This document shows positions 1 to 10,225 of a stretch of DNA of 64,000 nucleotides, in pieces. The stretch's first letter is position 1. The number at the start of each line of letters is the position of its first letter. The stretch is from Entophlyctis helioformis (Eukaryota; Chytridiomycota; Chytridiomycetes; Chytridiales; Chytriomycetaceae). The position numbers and the translations under genes are program-made. The stretch is taken from positions 93,777-157,776 of the forward strand of contig JAHLKH010000047.1 in assembly GCA_025526915.1 (NCBI GenBank). Direction: 5' to 3'. The notes below the pieces were generated by a model. That model made no database searches and was not told the DNA's origin. It saw only the letters and a list, made by a program, of their open reading frames with translations.

Positions 1-2
1 TT

Positions 3-74
3 GGCATGAGCAATGCTATCCGCAACGGTCATGGCCACATTGTAGAGTGGCTGCGTGCTCGACCCCTTCAATAG
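3..74 (+). CDS. C-terminal end of an ankyrin-repeat protein (5' partial)
   Basis: An open frame enters from the left edge and stops at TAG (72-74). Its 23 residues include NGHGHIVEWL, the second half of an ankyrin repeat in the style (NGHLxVVxWLH) of the longer ankyrin gene at 49.2-50.7 kb. This is probably the last repeat of another member of that family. Too little is inside the window to say more. Confidence 0.45.
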   Translation, partial: GMSNAIRNGHGHIVEWLRARPLQ

Positions 75-196
75 ATACCGTCAGTAGTTCACTTGGTTCT
101 TGCCGCGAGTTTCTGTGTGCGTTCTCCAACTAGAATCACGAGTCACATACAACTGCCGCACAGGGGCAGGCAGCCATCCAGGCAGCATTCATTCCA

Positions 197-1663
197 TCAC
201 CATTCAAAGTCGCAGTTGGCCTTGCTGAACAGATAGTCTTTGCCGTTGATATTCGCCACGCCATCCTTGAGAATCGTCTTCCACTTGTTCTTGACGCGCT
301 GCACCTTTTCCCACTGGCAGAGCACCAGGTGGTTGGTCTCGACATCCGCCTCGTCTTCATCATCATCATCGAGCTCCGAGCCAATGTCGCTCTCGCCCGT
401 GCCGCCGCCTGTGCCACCGCCTGCGTCTGCCGCGCCACCTGCACCTGTTGCTGCCGAGCCGCCCGCTGCCGCTGTGGCTCCGTCCTCGTCGTCCTCGTCG
501 TCATCATCGCCATTGTCGCCGTCGAGCTGTGCGATACGCTTGGACGGACGCGTACGGCGTGTTGCAGATGTGGACAGTGCACGCAGCAGCATCTCGTCGA
601 TTTCGCGTGTGCTCATGCTGTCGATTGCTTGCTGAGACAGAACAGGCAGGCCCGGGTGGTGTGCTGTGGCTGCGGCCGTGGCCGTCGGTGCGGGGCCATT
701 GTCGAGATCATCGTCGGCCGGACCGTCGTGCTGGGGAAGCTGGTAGCCAGACGCGGAGCCGTAGCCGTAGACGCCGCCATCCTGCACACAGCATCCATGT
801 CAGCAACAGTCGTGGCAGCAAGAAAGCAAGCAGACGAGATGACGGCTTACATCCTTGACTAGCGGGTTGCCCGACGACGGGTAGTACTGGCCGGGATTGT
901 TAAAGCCCGGGGCATTGGCTGCCAGGTACATCTGCGAGGTGGCCGGCTGCTGGGTGATGGCAATCGGCACGCCGGCACCAGCCGAGCCCAGGAGCGACGA
1001 CGCCACAATAGGAGCAACGTGTGCGCCGGCGATCTTGGTCTCCCACGTCTGCATTCATGAGTGAGCATGACACGGACGGCCCACGCATGAGCAAGGCTGC
1101 AAGGCTGCAAGGCTGCAAGGCTGTGCAAAGGGAGGGGAGGAGTACCTGTTGCAACTCGGCCAGGACGTTGACGTCGAGGCCGGTCTCTGCAAACTTTTGC
1201 GACATTTTCTGGATGACATCGTCCATGACCCATTGGTACACGGACGGCTGCAACACGTTCGGGGAATCGCGGTGTGAAGCGGTGTGTGAAGCGGTGTGAT
1301 GCGATGCGACGCGAAGTGATGCGAAGCGACCAGGGTTTGCGCACGGCGAGGATAAAAGGCGATTTGCGCGCACGACGAGTTTCCATTTCCATCGAGATTG
1401 CGACGGAACAAGACGGCGGGGGCAGCACAGCACAGAGCGGCACGGCGGGCGAGGGGCGTGAGACGGTCAGCCGGGGTGTGCGGGCAGACAGACAGACAGG
1501 CGGCCTGATAGAGAGACAGACAGATAGACAGACAGCCAGGCAGGCCGCACGAGGCGCAGGAGCAGCAGGCCGCCCCTGGCTTCGTGCGCCTCCAGCACGG
1601 CAGCACGGCAGCACACCCGCACGGCAGCACCGCACGCACCACCAAACTGTTGGCCGCCGACAT
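197..1663 (-). CDS. TOA1: Transcription initiation factor IIA large subunit (TFIIA alpha/beta, TOA1-like)
   Basis: TFIIA stabilises TBP on the TATA box in the RNA polymerase II preinitiation complex. Four exons: 1663-1640, 1247-1146, 1048-851 and 781-197, about 302 residues. Exon 1 encodes only eight residues (MSAANSLV), and phase 0 is kept at each junction. The N-terminal four-helix-bundle segment (VYQWVMDDVIQKM, then LDVNVLAELQ) and the C-terminal beta-barrel (KNKWKTILKDGVANINGKDY, then FSKANCDFEW) are both classic TFIIA large-subunit blocks. They are joined by the usual low-complexity linker and an acidic Asp/Glu run just before the barrel. The 392-nt first intron holds GACA-type repeats and is long for this genome. 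I see no Taspase-type cleavage motif. Identification is secure; the tiny first exon is less so. Confidence 0.92.
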
Positions 1664-2211
1664 TTTGAAAGCAGAGGCAGGATTCTTGAATTCAAATGTT
1701 TGCATCTCGACGACCAATGGCTCCAATCCTGCTGTCAATAAAGCGCCATGTGCGCTGCACGATCACTCCTCTGCTGATGTGTGGCGTCACACAGACGAGC
1801 TCCAGCACAGATGAGACGTCCATTGATGGCCTGCGAATGGCAATGCCACAACCCGTCGACTCGGCCGCTCGACAGACAGACACAGGCAGAGCTTTGATGC
1901 TCAAAGTGCGTCGCGGACTGGTGAAGCATGCAGAGCACGGCTGTAGAAGAGTGCTGGATGCAGTTCGCCGTACAGCTCGCCTGTTGCTGAGAGCGCATGG
2001 GGCGTCTCTGGAGTGCCGAGAGACTGCGCCATCCAGCCACGTGTCTCCCCACGCGAACTGCTTCCAGCATTGTTGTGTTGAATCGCGGCCCACCCAATCT
2101 GTCCAAACAATCACATACTCGTAGGTTGCATGCTCGCAGATGCGCGTCGTCCACTGGCCGTCCATGATGGCTGCTGACTCTTGGGCCATGGCGTGATACG
2201 CTGGCCAACAG
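1664..2211. other. Intergenic region; probable promoters and unresolved first exon(s) of the channel gene
   Basis: Lies between the divergent starts of TFIIA (-) and the cation channel (+). Both strands have medium ORFs here (142 and 181 codons) but none resembles a known family. The channel needs an upstream start, because its first recognisable exon is closed by TGA at 2165-2167, so a short first exon is likely hidden here. I could not choose it. Confidence 0.4.
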
Positions 2212-4020
2212 AAATGGCGTTGGGGCGAGAGTACCATTCAGAAGTGTCGCTGGCGCCTCGCGCAAGTTTTCACGTCGCTCTGACGGCAATGCCAGCTTCG
2301 CCTCTGTCGACGCATCCAGGTACGCTCGGCATTGCATGCTATGCCACTCTCCCACCGCACTCATGCGCCGCCCTGCTGCTTTGTGACTCTGCAGCAACTT
2401 TTCATACATCCGCGAGCTGGGCAACGCAGGGCCGCTGCGCAACAAGGTGTTTGACATCACCAACCACGGCATGTTCAACTTGGGCATCATGGCTTGCGTT
2501 ACGGTCAACTCTATCATTATCGGGCTGGAGGCGACCGAGCCTCTCCACAAACGCTATGGTAGAACCAACATCGCCCAGCACTGCCGGTCTGCGTGTCTGA
2601 CACACGCTCCGCCAACAGGCTACTTTTTCTTCATCGCCGACGCCATGTTTCTAGGCGTGTTCATTGCCGAGATGGCCATCAAGCTGTTTGCACTTCGGTT
2701 CGCATACTTTCGCTCAGGCTGGAACATTTTCGGTGCGTGCAGCCTCGACCGACGCTGCGCATGTGCTCACGCCCGCCATACTAACAGGCGGACAGACTTT
2801 ATCATCATCTCGGTCAGCGTGCTGCTGTGGATCCTGCCAGAAGTGCTGACAAGCGCGGTGCTCATGATCGATGCGCGCGTGCTGCGTCTGATACGAATGT
2901 TCCGCGCTGTGCGTGCGATCCGGTCGCTGCGTGCGTTGCGCGGCATCACGTTCCTGCGCTCGCTCCAAGTGATCCTGGCGACGTTGTTCCAGAGCCTGCC
3001 GGCCATGAGCAGCATTGCCATTGTGGCACTCCTTGTCGGATGTATGTTTGTGTGTTGATGTGTGTGTGTTTGTGCCGCGCAGATGTGGGCTGGCTGACAC
3101 TACGCTGCGCGTGACAGACATCTTTGCTGTGGCTGGCACGCTCATGTACGGCATGCTGGATTCGCGGTTCAACGGTCTCGGCACGACCTCGTTCAGACTG
3201 CTGCAGGTCATGACGCTGGCCAGATGGAGCGAGCTGTACACGGACAACAAGGACGAGTCGCCGACCATGTGGTACTTTCTCGTCATCTTTATCATCCTCC
3301 AAACCTTTGTCTTTCTAAAGCACGTTCCGCGTGTCCATGTTGTGCGTTCGGCGCGCCGTAACTGACTGCTGGCTGCTGGCTGGTCGCCTACAGTCTGCTC
3401 GTGGCTGTCATTGTCAACAACCTGCAGTCGTCGCGCGAGCATATTGAGATCAAGAACAGACGCCGCAAGAAGAAGGTGCGTGTCTGTGTGTGTGTCTGTG
3501 TGCGCAAGCACTCAATCTTGCCACGCCACGACTGACAATGTGGTCATAACAGCACCAGGCAGTAGGCAATATGATGGCTTCCGTCGACGATCTCAACGAC
3601 TCCAAGATTGGCGGCAGCGAGCCAAACCTCACGAGCCAGGCCAACAAGCAAAAGATTGACAATCTCGTCACGGAAGAGTTTGGACTCGACAACTACTACT
3701 CACCGCTGCTGCCATGGAGGTACGCGCGCGTGCCGTTGGGCAATCATGCGACTGCCGCTGGCTCGCTGCCCAGATGGGGGTGTTTGGCGTGTGCTGACAC
3801 GGGAGACATGCGATGCAGGACAAAGGAGCTGCTGTCGTCGTTCTTTATGCACATTGCTGCCCTCGAGCACAACATGAGCCTGTATGACCGGCAGCAGAAA
3901 GTGCTTGAGGATCTGGGTGAGTGTCGAGGATTGGCGTCTTGCTGATTGTGCGCTCGCATGTGTCTGTCTGCTGACGTGTGCACGACAGTCAATCTGGCCA
4001 AGAGCAAAGATGGGCTTTGA
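2212..4020 (+). CDS. Single-domain six-TM voltage-gated cation channel, CatSper-like (5' end unresolved)
   Basis: Exons 2212-2319, 2395-2558, 2619-2732, 2796-3041, 3118-3319, 3394-3475, 3553-3719, 3819-3916 and 3989-4020 join in phase and end at TGA. The product has one ion-transport domain. S1 holds FNLGIMACVTVNSIIIGLEA, S2 FFIADAMFLGVFIAEM, S3 WNIFDFIIISVSV. S4 has arginines every third residue (VLRLIRMFRAVRAIRSLRAL). A pore loop, S6 (NLLVAVIVNN) and a coiled-coil-like tail follow. One repeat rather than four excludes Cav/Nav/CCH1 types and fits CatSper or bacterial NaChBac-like subunits. In those families the pore usually has T-x-(D/E)-x-W; here it reads TLARW, with alanine at the acidic position. 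The intron at 3320-3393 appears to use a GC donor, which restores the S6 asparagine. CatSper channels carry calcium in flagella, consistent with MORN5 and SSNA1 elsewhere in the window. Confidence 0.8.
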
Positions 4021-4124
4021 CAATAGAACCACTTCATTCAACCGTGGCCAAACAATGTGCACCGAGCACTCTTTCAAAAGAAGCCACAAGAACGGGGATG
4101 AAGAGAGAGAGCGAGCGAGCGAAA

Positions 4125-5869
4125 CTACTTCTTCTCCTTCTTCTCCTTCTTCTCCTTCTTGTCCTTCTTCTCCTTCTTGTCCTTCTTCTCGCTCTTGTCC
4201 TTCTTTGACTTTTTGGAGGGGGTCTCGTCGACATCCATCTCGTCGGCGTCGGCCTCTCGTCTCTTCTTGGAGGGCGTGGACGCAGCAGCAGCGGCAGCCT
4301 CTGTGGTTTGCAATTGCGCGTGTCAGTTGCCAGATATGCAAACAGCAGTAGTCAGCCACCAAACGCACCGTCGTCCTCCTCGTCCTCCTCGTCAATGTCC
4401 ATGTCAATGCCGGCAGCCTTGAGAGCCTCGGCCATGACCTCGGCGTTCTTGCGGGGGGTCACGCCCTCCTCGTAGAAGCGCAGACGCTCCTCAATCTGCT
4501 CACGCAGCATCTCACCAAACTTGTTGGTGGGGTTGTCGAGGAAGCAGTCGATGCGCGAGGCGATCGAGACCTTGTTGGCAAGCACACGCGAAATGCGGCC
4601 CTTGTTCTTCTGGGCAGCGCGGCCAATAAAGGTCGAGTGGTAAATGAGACCGTACTTTGGCGTGTTGCCACGGGTCTTGAGGGCACGGAAAAGCGCCTTT
4701 TCGGCACCGAGGATCTGGACGGTCGAGGCGGGGTACTTGGCCAGGTTGGTGAGCGAGCCGGCATGGGCGATCAGACGAGCACCGACAACCTCGCCAATGA
4801 GCGCAGACAGGTTGGGTGCGACAGCGTGCATCTTGTTGACCAGGTAGCCGTAGAGGCTCTTGCGGTACTCGGTGAGCGAGATGACACGGTCGGCGAAGCT
4901 CTCGATGTTTGCCATGTCAAATTCGGAAATGTCGGTACCCATGGACGCGCGGGCAGCGTCGAGGATCATCTTGGCCTTGATGGGGTCGCCAGCAATCGCC
5001 TCGAGCTCATCCAGCTGCTCCTCCTTGAGATCGCTCTTGTTCTTGATGTACTTGGCAAGCTTGGCGTAGAGGTAGTTGTCTGCGACAATCTTGACAAGCT
5101 CGGGGAAGTGCCATCCGTACCATTCTCTGCAGCCATGGTCAGCACACGAGCCGTCGGGCAAAGATGGCCAGACTGCGCAGTTTTACCTGACACGCATGGA
5201 GAATGTGTTGACGTCCTTGTCGAGCTGGTCCAGGAGGTTGATGGACTGGGTGATCATGTTGTCGACACGGTTGACGTTGAACTTGACCTTGGAGCGCGAG
5301 TAGGCGTGTCCAAGACCGAGCTGAGCACGGTCGAGATCGCGATCCTTGAGCTGGGCAAGGAGGCGATCGGCGTGCAGACGCACACCGCGGATGAGCTCGC
5401 GGACGGTGTCGTCGATGATGCAGTCGAACGAGAGGGGGCCTTGATGGAGCCACCGAGGTTGCTCTCGCCAACGCCGAGCTGGACCTTTGACTTTTTGGAC
5501 GCCTTGGGCAGGTTCATCTCAAGGAAGGCCTTGAGGTGGTCGTTGAGGACACCCTCGGACACGTCCATGGCGTTCTCGAGGGCATGGGCGGCGGACCGGA
5601 AGGGAGCAAAGGACTTGAGGCGGATGATGGACTGGAAGCGGGACAGCTCGACAATGGCCTTCTGGACGTCCTCGAGCTCGATGCCGATTTCCTCGGACTC
5701 GATGCGCTCAAAGAGAGCGTAGCCAGCGGCCAGTTCGACAAGGATAAAGAGTTGCGACTGCAGGCCGGCCGGCAGGTTGTGGACGGAGAGGATCGATCGC
5801 CAAAGGGCCGATCGCAGAACGGACAGCCCCCAGACGCAGCACCAAGAAAGAAAGCCCCCAGACCCACAT
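4125..5869 (-). CDS. NOP56: Nucleolar protein 56, box C/D snoRNP core subunit
   Basis: Core scaffold of box C/D snoRNPs that methylate rRNA. Exons: 5869-5864 (only Met-Trp, tentative), 5757-5187, 5126-4369, 4300-4125. Corrected length is about 503 residues, the family's usual size. The N-terminal domain, the coiled coil ([20 protein letters not shown]) and the NOP domain are nearly invariant: [20 protein letters not shown] and [20 protein letters not shown]. The last exon is a lysine/glutamate tail of KKD/KKE units, typical of NOP56/NOP58. The frame breaks once, in the five-G run at 5434-5438: the N-terminal frame (SIKA) and the following conserved frame ([12 protein letters not shown]) are one base out of register. 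No intron fits, so one base is missing in the sequence or gene. NOP58 is excluded by closer resemblance to NOP56 in the N-terminal and NOP domains. Confidence 0.93.
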
Positions 5870-6393
5870 AGGCACGACAGCGTCAGCGATGTGCATCATC
5901 CGCCCGCCAAAAAGGATGCCGTTGCAGAGCAACGTTGGAACATCCACGCCGAGCGCATGCACGATGCAGCAGCGGCAAAAAGGTGTGCAGTTGCGTGCAG
6001 CCGATGGTTGTGCAGTTGAGATGCGAGCGGTGCAGGCATGCCAGGCAGGCAAGTATGCCGGTTCCCGCCAGCCCAGCGACGGCAGCAGCAGCAGCGAGTG
6101 GGCGGCAGCGAGTGGGCAGCAGCGCAGCCAAAAAAGAACGAAGCGTCAGTTGGCCCGTCGGCCCGTCAGCCAGCACCATTCCGTGCGTCGACAGCAGACG
6201 CAGCAGGCAGCACGCAGATGTGGCCAGTGCACCTGCAACGCTGTGGCAGGCAGCCTCCTGCACTACACACGCACTACGCCACACCACACGCACGAACAAA
6301 CACACGCACCATGGCGGTCTGGCTGGTCTGGCCGTGCTGTGGATTCTGTCAAGGAAAGAAAAAAGAAAAAATCTCGAAATCCGCTGGGTTTGG
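5870..6393. other. Intergenic, no gene recognised
   Basis: Upstream of NOP56 (-). Contains CAG/GCA-rich stretches and overlapping long ORFs on both strands with low-complexity translations. Exons of the cysteine-rich fragment that follows may start in this interval, but none can be chosen. Confidence 0.3.
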
Positions 6394-6755
6394 CGAAATA
6401 CGGCACCATTGGCAGCCACCGGCAGCCGCTGGACACACCGCATCTCGTGCGTGTCAAGGCCACTCTGGCAGCCCGCAAGAGGACAGTGTTCCTCTCTGGA
6501 TATGCCTATGTGCGTCTGATGCCATGCTGTCCATCCATCCATCCATCCATCTGTGCACCAACTGGCACGATCGCGCGCACACACACACACAGATCTACCG
6601 CTGCAACGAGAACCTGACCAGCCAGATGTGCCCGCAGTGCAAGCAGCGGATCCCAGACAAGAACCGCACCACCTGCGACGCTACGAGTGCACAGACTGCT
6701 CCCAAGCTTTCTTGGCCTTTTGCCAACTTCCCCATCACGACGAATGAACTTTGAG
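6394..6755 (+). pseudogene. C-terminal fragment with a zinc-ribbon (CxxC...CxxC), transposase-like
   Basis: Two pieces splice in phase: an open stretch ending at 6509 (TAT before gtgcgt) and an exon from 6593 (after a CA-repeat acceptor). Together they read LDTPHLVRVKATLAARKRTV, then ENLTSQMCPQCKQRIP. A second cysteine pair, YECTDCSQAF, is in the next frame, so one base is out of register near 6680. The order basic helix, short strand, TS-x-x-CxxC and second CxxC recalls the C-terminal zinc ribbon of TnpB/Fanzor-type nucleases, but the expected NRD-x-N block after the second pair is absent. The reading frame ends on top of the chorismate mutase start codon, so this is probably a decayed remnant. 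Family assignment is a guess. Confidence 0.28.
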
Positions 6756-8103
6756 GCGATCGACTTGAACAGGCTGCGCCAGGAGCTCGTGCGTCTGGAG
6801 GACACCATCATCTTTGGTGCGTGGCCTCGCTCTGGTGCACACCGACTCGCACACCGACTCGACCGACTGACATGCCCTCGGCCGCACCTGCCGCAGCCCT
6901 CATCGAGCGGGCCCAGTTTGCACGCAACAGCGATATCTACGTGGCCTCGGACAAGCTGCCGTTCGAGAACTACTGCGGCTCGTTCTCGACTACTTTCTGC
7001 ACGAGGTCGAGTGTGCCCACGGTGCGTGCCTGCGTCGCCCCCATCTGCCGTCATGGTGTCTGCCCTCTGCGTCTCTGCCCTCTGCGTCTCTGCCCGCCCA
7101 CGGCGTGCTGGCTGCAGCGCCGTCGTGTGCCAGAGCCAGCGCCAGCGCCAGCATTTGCTGTGGCGGTGGCAGGCGCTGCTGCGCTCGAGCCTGCAACTGA
7201 CTCGCCTCGACTGCTGCCGTCTCCTGCCGTCTCGCCCTGCACTCTCGGCGCATGCATACATCTGGCCCTTGGGCATCCGGCAGCCAAGGTTCGCCGCTAC
7301 ACCAGGTGTGTGCTTGCCGCTCGTTCACATGCAAATGCTGCCAACCGGCCCTGACCGCCATCACTGCCCACCGCCATGTGTGTGTGCGCACACAGCCCAG
7401 ACGAGTATCCCTTTACTGCGCCGCTTCCGGCACCGATCCTGCCACCCATGGATTTCCCCAAGATCCTCATGCCCAACGACATCAACCTCAACGAGCAGCT
7501 CAAGGCCATCTACATCAACGACATTGTGCCCATGATCTGCCGTGATGGCGACGACGGCAACTACGGCTCGTCGGCAACAAAGGACGTCGAGGCTCTCCAG
7601 ATCCTGTCTCGCCGCATCCACATTGGCAAGCATCTCCCTCATGGCGCATTGCCTGCCAGTCGATCGGCTGATGGCTAACGCCTGTCCTCTTGGCAAGCAC
7701 AGGCAAGTTTGTCGCAGAAGCCAAGTTCAACGATCCCAAGGAACACGACGAGTACGTGCGTCTGATCAAGGCCAAGGATCGCGACGGCATCATGGCGCTG
7801 CTGACCAACAAGGCCGTCGAAGACAAGCTGCTCCGCCGTCTCAAGCGCAAGGCGCTTGTCTACGGTCAGGAGATTGAAGACGAAGAGCCGAGCACAACGA
7901 TCAACGGCAAGCCCGCCAACGGACACGCTGCTGCTGACAACCATGCCGTTGCATTGAATCCGCCGCATCTGCGCATCCCGCTTGACGTCGTGTCCAATAT
8001 GTACGAGCGCTTTGTCATTCCGCTCACCAAGGAGGTCGAGGTCGAGTACTTGCTGCGCCGTCTGGACGTGCCTGACTTCAAGCCCCTCGCTTCGTTCAAG
8101 TGA
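6744..8103 (+). CDS. ARO7: Chorismate mutase (AroQ, eukaryotic ARO7 type)
   Basis: Converts chorismate to prephenate, the first step towards Phe and Tyr. Exons 6744-6816, 6897-7021, 7284-7305 (22 nt), 7396-7625, 7703-8103; about 283 residues after one correction (yeast has 256). Recognisable blocks: LRQELVRLEDTIIF at the start, RDGDDGNYGSSATKDVEAL, LSRRIHIGKFVAEAKF and the C-terminal PLTKEVEVEYLLRRL, matching the ARO7 fold with its allosteric domain. The frame is one base short at about 6985: GSF continues correctly as DYFLHEVECAH only if one C is added. The intron at 7626-7702 appears to be GC-AG (ATTG|gcaagc), which keeps HIGKF intact. Absence of this enzyme from animals supports a fungal or plant-like host. 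Upstream regulation is not visible. Confidence 0.92.
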
Positions 8104-8174
8104 TCCACGTCCAGCAACCAGCCGTCTGAATAAAGTGTGTGTCCGTGTGTGCGTCTGCCAGTTGAGTCTTGCTG

Positions 8175-8680
8175 TTGAAGCCATGCTGCGTCTGCGATGG
8201 ATCATGCTTGGATACCAGTGCATCTGGACGACCAAGCCGTGCGTCCTTGGACCGCCGACCGCCCTTTCCATCCCTCACTGCATCCATGGCACATGCCATG
8301 GTGGCCATTCTCGCACTGCTCACTGGATGCACAGCCGGCCGATGGCGACCAGAAGCAGGCATCGCCCGCCTGTGCCATCCTGGCGACTCTCTCATGGCGC
8401 ACCAGAACCGCAGCGAGATTGGCATGGACAGCCCGCTCGTCAGTGTCTCTGTGGGGCTGGACGCCGACCTGCTGTTTGGATGCGAGACTTGCGACGAGAT
8501 GCCTGTGGGACTGCTGCTGCAGAGCGGCAATGTACTGATGATGGCTGGGTCTGCATGACGGACATTCCACGGCGTGCTGCTTGTGGTGGATGGCACCCTG
8601 TCAACGCTTCTCATTGTGTTCAGTGGCCCAGCTCACGCGGCTGAGATCTGTGGCTTCGCGTTGTGGCTCTTGTGTGCGTT
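8175..8680 (+). pseudogene. Decayed AlkB/ALKBH1-like Fe(II)/2-oxoglutarate dioxygenase
   Basis: A damaged copy of an AlkB-family dioxygenase. Segments LGYQCIWTTKPC (one frame), then EAGIARLCHPGDSLMAHQ, SPLVSVSVGLDADLLFG and LLLQSGNVLMMAG (second frame), match the ALKBH1 core. The two frames change register between about 8250 and 8330. An in-frame TGA (8556-8558) precedes the distal-histidine block (TFHGVLLVVDG). The iron-binding HxD is changed to H-Q-N (8400-8408). No complete N-terminus or intron structure remains. It lies directly downstream of ARO7, and the active parent copy is presumably elsewhere. Confidence 0.6.
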
Positions 8681-9201
8681 TTGCATTGAAAGCAGAGACC
8701 ATCCGAGCTGGAATCATTGACAATAGCAAAGTGCCGTTGTCCTGCAAACAGGTGAGTGGCTCCAGGTGTGTCGCGTTTGGCTGGTGCTGTGTGAGGCGGC
8801 TGCCGCATGCTCCAACTGTAGACTGGTCTGCCTGTTTGATGCTGTTGGGGTCACTGCGCTCTCTGCCAATGCGACGCATTCCATGCCATGCTGTGTGGGC
8901 CATGGTTCTGTTTCGCGTGAGCCATGTTTGCTGCTCAACCACATGGCATGGCATGGAAACCGCGTGTATCAGCAGCGGCTGTGCCAGTCAGCTGCTGCAG
9001 AGCATCCACTCGACATTATGGCATGCCAGCAGTATGCAAAACGCAACGTCTGTCTCGCCGTTTGGACAGCACTGCCTCACTTGATTCATTATCTGCTCTG
9101 CTGCACCTGCTGACGTCTTGCATTGTCCTTATGAAATCGCGCGACTGCTGGTTCCTGACAAACCGACCAAGACTACTCATCAAGCTCACTGAACCGCCAG
9201 C
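8681..9201. other. No gene recognised
   Basis: Between the AlkB-like relic and the leucine-rich-repeat gene. ORFs on both strands are short, overlap and show no domain. It may contain the promoter and a signal-peptide exon of the LRR gene. Confidence 0.3.
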
Positions 9202-9914
9202 ATGAGTCTCATATCTGACTGCATCAATCTCGCAGCTGCCTTTCCAGGACTCTTCTCAGGCGCGATCTTTGGCACTTGCTGTGTAGCATATCAAGAGCGT
9301 ACAGTATACTGCACCAACAACCGTGTCACGCAGCTGTAAGCCATCAATGACTCTCTTCTATAGTTGATAGGATGAGTGAAACTCACAGCACACCCATCTT
9401 GCGCACTCCAGAAACCTTCCAAACATAGCCTATTCTAGTCCATTGCCTAACTTGAGCAGATTAACTGCACTCATGTCCCTGTAAGTATGCCCCACTTCTG
9501 TGATGAACTTTTGGTATTCAGACACGAGCCTGACCTGCAATGGATGCTTCTTTAATGTGCAGCAATCTGCAAAACTGCGCAATTAAGGGACCTATCCCAA
9601 TGTGGCTGGGAAGTATGGAGAACCTGGTCTACATGTATGTGTTGGCTCTACTTGATGCATGATGCGCTCAATCCAACCATGCTAATCACATGTTGCTGAC
9701 AGCAACTTGGCCAACAACCAGTTGTCTGGTCCAATCCTGTCGAATCTTGGCAACTTGACTGACCTTGCATTTCTGTAAGTCTTGCACTGACGTTTGTATA
9801 CTTCTGATTCATTGCCGGATACTCACAACCGTCGTGTACAAGGAACCTGGCCAACAACCAGCTGTCTGGGCCAATCCCAGATAGTATTGGCAGCCTTGTT
9901 AACCTGCAGACACT
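9202..9914 (+). CDS. Leucine-rich-repeat protein, 3' end removed by a retrotransposon
   Basis: Starts with an extracellular-type LRR cap (MSLISDCINLAAAF, then CCVAYQERTVYCTNN, paired cysteines) and continues as short exons that each encode one repeat, cut at the same leucine phase (CT|gt). Clear repeats are CAIKGPIPMWLGSMENL, NLANNQLSGPILSNLGNLT and NLANNQLSGPIPDSIGSL, the plant-type LxxNxLxGxIP consensus. Exons seen: 9202-9335, a weak one near 9460-9481, then units starting near 9563, 9702 and 9841. The last repeat runs into the left LTR at 9916, and no LRR is visible to its right. The gene is therefore truncated, or its distal part is elsewhere. No transmembrane or kinase segment remains in this window. 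Confidence 0.6.
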
Positions 9915-9915
9915 G

Positions 9916-10172
9916 TGTAGCACTGGGCCTCCAGGCAGACTTGCCGGCTGGTTGCAGGGGCAGTGAGTATGCACGCGAGGAAGGGCGGGCAGACGACTTC
10001 ATTGAGACATAAGCACGGACCTGGTTGCAGGGGCAGTGAGTATGCACGCGAGGAAGGGCGGGCAGACGACTGCAAGAACGGGGGCAACCAGAGCGGGGGA
10101 CGCGGCCGGGCGATGTCTGTCCGGTCACGTGGGTCACGTGGATCACGTGACCGCGACCGAGCATCCGTTACA
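9916..10172 (-). repeat. LTR (3' LTR in element orientation), with internal tandem duplication
   Basis: 257 bp against 186 bp for the other copy. The difference is an extra copy of a segment of about 72 bp (starting near 9951 and again near 10023). Both LTRs share the terminal inverted TG...CA dinucleotides and a block with three CACGTG hexamers. Confidence 0.93.
10130..10152. promoter_or_regulatory. Three CACGTG E-box palindromes near the LTR edge
   Basis: Three CACGTG hexamers about 9 bp apart, present in both LTRs (second set near 16530-16552). In element orientation they lie in the first 50 bp of the LTR, the presumed U3 promoter-enhancer. CACGTG is the standard site of bHLH factors such as Cbf1 or USF. 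Binding is inferred only. Confidence 0.5.
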
Positions 10173-10181
10173 CTCCCCCCA
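10173..10181 (-). other. Polypurine tract of the retrotransposon
   Basis: Reading the minus strand, TGGGGGGAG lies immediately before the LTR start (TGTAACGG). This is the expected primer for plus-strand DNA synthesis, and its place confirms the element's orientation. Confidence 0.8.
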
Positions 10182-10225
10182 GCGTAGACAGCCACTCATA
10201 AGAAAGAAGAGTGGATGAACAGCGA

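Noticed and set aside
4637..5722. 361-codon plus-strand ORF opposite NOP56
   Set aside because: Shadow of a highly conserved minus-strand gene.
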